A stretch of 64,000 nucleotides of DNA, taken from contig CBFFRQ010000049.1 in NCBI GenBank assembly GCA_965644315.1, forward strand, positions 62,001-126,000. The letters are read 5' to 3'. The position numbers were made by a program, and so were the translations under genes. The stretch is from Caecitellus pseudoparvulus. Lineage: Eukaryota; Bigyra: Bicosoecida. Under the pieces are notes generated by a model. It searched no databases, was not told where the DNA came from, and was given only the letters and a program-made list of their open reading frames with translations. How positions within the stretch are numbered: the stretch's first letter is position 1; every line of letters starts with the position of its first letter. Below are positions 62,701 through 64,000 of this stretch, piece after piece.

Positions 62701-63377
62701 AGGAGGACATGCCCTTCACAGATGAAGGCATCTGCCCGGACCTCATCATGAACCCTCACGGCTTTCCCAAGCGCATGACGGTCGGGAAGCTCATCGAGCT
62801 CATTGCTGGGAAAGCCAGTGTGCTGGATGGGTACCGGAGGTATGGCACCGCCTTCGGCGGTGACAAGACAGCAGACATCTCCGCAGCCTTGGTGCAGCGG
62901 GGCTACCACTACGCCGGGAAGGAGTACTTGACGAGCGGCATCACAGGGGAACCCTTGAGGGCGTATGTTTTCTTTGGCCCCATGTACTACCAGAAGCTGA
63001 AGCACATGGTCATGGACAAGATGCATGCTCGGGCGACTGGCCCGGTCACCCTGCTGACAAGGCAGCCAACCGAGGGCCGCTCGCGTGATGGCGGTCTTCG
63101 ATTGGGCGAGATGGAGAGAGACTGCCTCATTGGCCATGGTGCTAGCATGCTCCTCCAAGAGCGTCTGATGCTGTCTTCAGACGTTTTCACTGCCTACGTG
63201 TGTACTTCAGCCCAATGCGGAGGGCTGCTTGGGTACAAGGGCTGGTGCACATACTGCCGCAGCGGCAAGCACGTGACACCTCTGCGGCTCCCATATGCCT
63301 GCAAGCTGTTGTTCCAAGAGTTGCAAGCCATGAACATCGTGCCCAGGCTCCACTTGAAGCCCATGCACAAGCGCTAG
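59761..63377 (+). CDS. POLR3B: RNA polymerase III second-largest subunit RPC2
   Basis: Exons 59761-59832, 59906-60004, 60079-60163 and 60232-63377 (introns 73, 74 and 68 nt) give 1133 aa, the family's normal length. The sequence matches POLR3B along its whole length: [22 protein letters not shown] at the start, [37 protein letters not shown], then [39 protein letters not shown] and the C-terminal [14 protein letters not shown]. It forms the RNA-binding cleft wall, protrusion and hybrid-binding parts of Pol III, which makes tRNA and 5S rRNA. Specific RPC2 features (such as [10 protein letters not shown] and [20 protein letters not shown]) exclude RPB2 and viral homologues. One oddity: the C-terminal zinc ribbon starts with C-x4-C (CTSAQC) where relatives have C-x2-C; the second pair CTYC is normal. 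Confidence 0.97.
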
Positions 63378-63569
63378 TGCGCGATGGGCTTGACGGGTGT
63401 TGCTGAACAGACACAGCTCCAATGCATGTTGTTGCGGAGGGTGGCCGTATACAAAACATAAAAAACATAACCAACCCCTGTCAACGTAAGACTAGCCTGT
63501 TGCACAACAAGGGGAGTGAGCTTGATCGCTTGTGCGCGCGGCCGAGCGGTGCGGCAGCGGGGCGGAGCC

Positions 63570-64000
63570 ATGTCTGCTGCAGAAGCTGCATTTACAGACG
63601 GCGCCCACCCAGACAAGCCTGCTGGCTGGCGTGTGGCCGTGAAATGGGACAGCGGAAATCTATATGAAGGCGTGGTCACTACTGTGGAGGATGGGAAGGC
63701 GCGCATCCACTATGGTTTGTTCAGCGGCTCGTCGGCCCTTTGGTGAAACGCGGGCAAAACGTTGCCGTGCCTTGCCGCCACAGACGACGGCGATCGAGAC
63801 TTGGAGCCGCTCGGAAGCGGCCGTATTTCTTGGCTTCGAAAGGAAAGTGTTGGGGCTCTGCAGCTGGCGAAGCAAGTCCGCCGGGCATGGCGAGGCAAGC
63901 CCGAAGAGACCACTGAGGTTTCGGCGACAGCCCAGCTCGTCAACATGCTGGTTGCAGCTGGTGTTGAGCCAAAAGCTGACCTGGCAGCCCTCCTCACGTC
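63570..64000 (+). CDS. Tudor-like protein, 5' part (3' partial)
   Basis: Exons 63570-63714 and 63784-64000 onward (69-nt intron, phase 1); the gene runs off the window. The ATG is in good context (GAGCCATGT). The splice joins ARIHY to DDGDRDLEPL and so rebuilds a Tudor/Agenet-like barrel at about residues 18-62: GWRVAVKWDSGNLYEGVVTT, then IHYDDGDRDLEPL, the usual trough of aromatic and acidic residues that can read methyl-lysine or bind chromatin. Further downstream it is helical, with Arg/Lys (WLRKESVGALQLAKQVRRAW). The full domain set cannot be seen. Confidence 0.7.

Noticed and set aside
49759-63377. RNR and an RNA polymerase beta-like subunit as signs of an integrated giant virus
   Set aside because: Both have several spliceosomal introns and the polymerase is a clear Pol III RPC2 of normal length. 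No capsid, ATPase, integrase or terminal repeats lie nearby.
1-64000. tRNA, rRNA, transposon or CRISPR
   Set aside because: I looked for B-box-like GTTCGANTC, terminal inverted repeats, reverse-transcriptase or integrase motifs and spacer arrays and saw none. A covariance-model search could still find a tRNA I missed by eye.

Overview
This window is GC-rich, gene-dense nuclear DNA from a flagellated eukaryote. Nearly every gene has short GT-AG introns, mostly 60-90 nt, and reading frames join in phase when these are removed. I rebuilt 21 multi-exon gene models by hand from splice signals and phase. The standard genetic code fits throughout. The contents are an axonemal dynein intermediate chain, a p25-alpha (TPPP) protein, a giant TmcB-like multi-pass protein with a PAS region, a REJ/GPS-type receptor and a CDPK-type kinase. 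Together with the intron style these point to a free-living protist. A heterotrophic stramenopile (bicosoecid-like, e.g. Cafeteria) would fit, but that is inference. I see no virus, transposon, CRISPR array, rRNA or tRNA gene.

Layout. 1-6.6 kb (+): 3' end of the meiotic MutS homologue MSH4, a 960-aa coiled-coil protein and outer-arm dynein intermediate chain DNAI2. 6.7-13 kb (-): a 1.8-kaa REJ/GPS-like membrane protein with a 42-bp minisatellite in its coding sequence, then a PHD-finger protein. 13.2-17.3 kb (+): a Nudix hydrolase, a membrane-anchored SDR-like protein with lost catalytic residues, and a 70-aa three-exon gene. 17.3-21.4 kb (-): a Ser/Pro-rich membrane protein and a six-exon Cys-rich protein. 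22.2-27.8 kb (+): a double-domain TPPP protein and a 1301-aa orphan. 27.8-30.1 kb (-): an EEP-family nuclease (nocturnin/CCR4-like) and a probably myristoylated protein. 30.6-33.3 kb (+): a PDK1-like kinase fused to what looks like a dead CPPED1-like phosphoesterase. 33.3-37.4 kb (-): a KAR5/GEX1/Brambleberry nuclear-fusion protein and a CDPK. 37.8-46.2 kb (+): the TmcB-like giant. 46.2-47.4 kb (-): a tail-anchored protein. 47.9-54 kb (+): succinyl-CoA ligase beta, ribonucleotide reductase large subunit and an NAD-dependent epimerase. 54-59.5 kb (-): a SET-PHD histone methyltransferase and a WW-WW-SPIN90 Arp2/3 regulator. 59.8-64 kb (+): RNA polymerase III subunit 2 (RPC2) and the 5' end of a Tudor-like gene.

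The genes do not form one pathway. Themes are flagellum and cytoskeleton (DNAI2, TPPP, SPIN90-like), sexual cycle (MSH4 and the karyogamy protein), signalling (PDK1-like, CDPK, PAS giant, REJ receptor), chromatin and transcription (PHD, SET-PHD, RPC2, Tudor-like) and core metabolism (succinyl-CoA ligase, RNR, Nudix). Genes are tightly packed: all six convergent pairs end within about 100 bp of each other and one pair overlaps in coding sequence. The observations I rate highest are the kinase-pseudophosphatase fusion, the 81-bp identical tract shared by the two halves of the TPPP gene, and the pairing of a meiosis gene with a nuclear-fusion gene.
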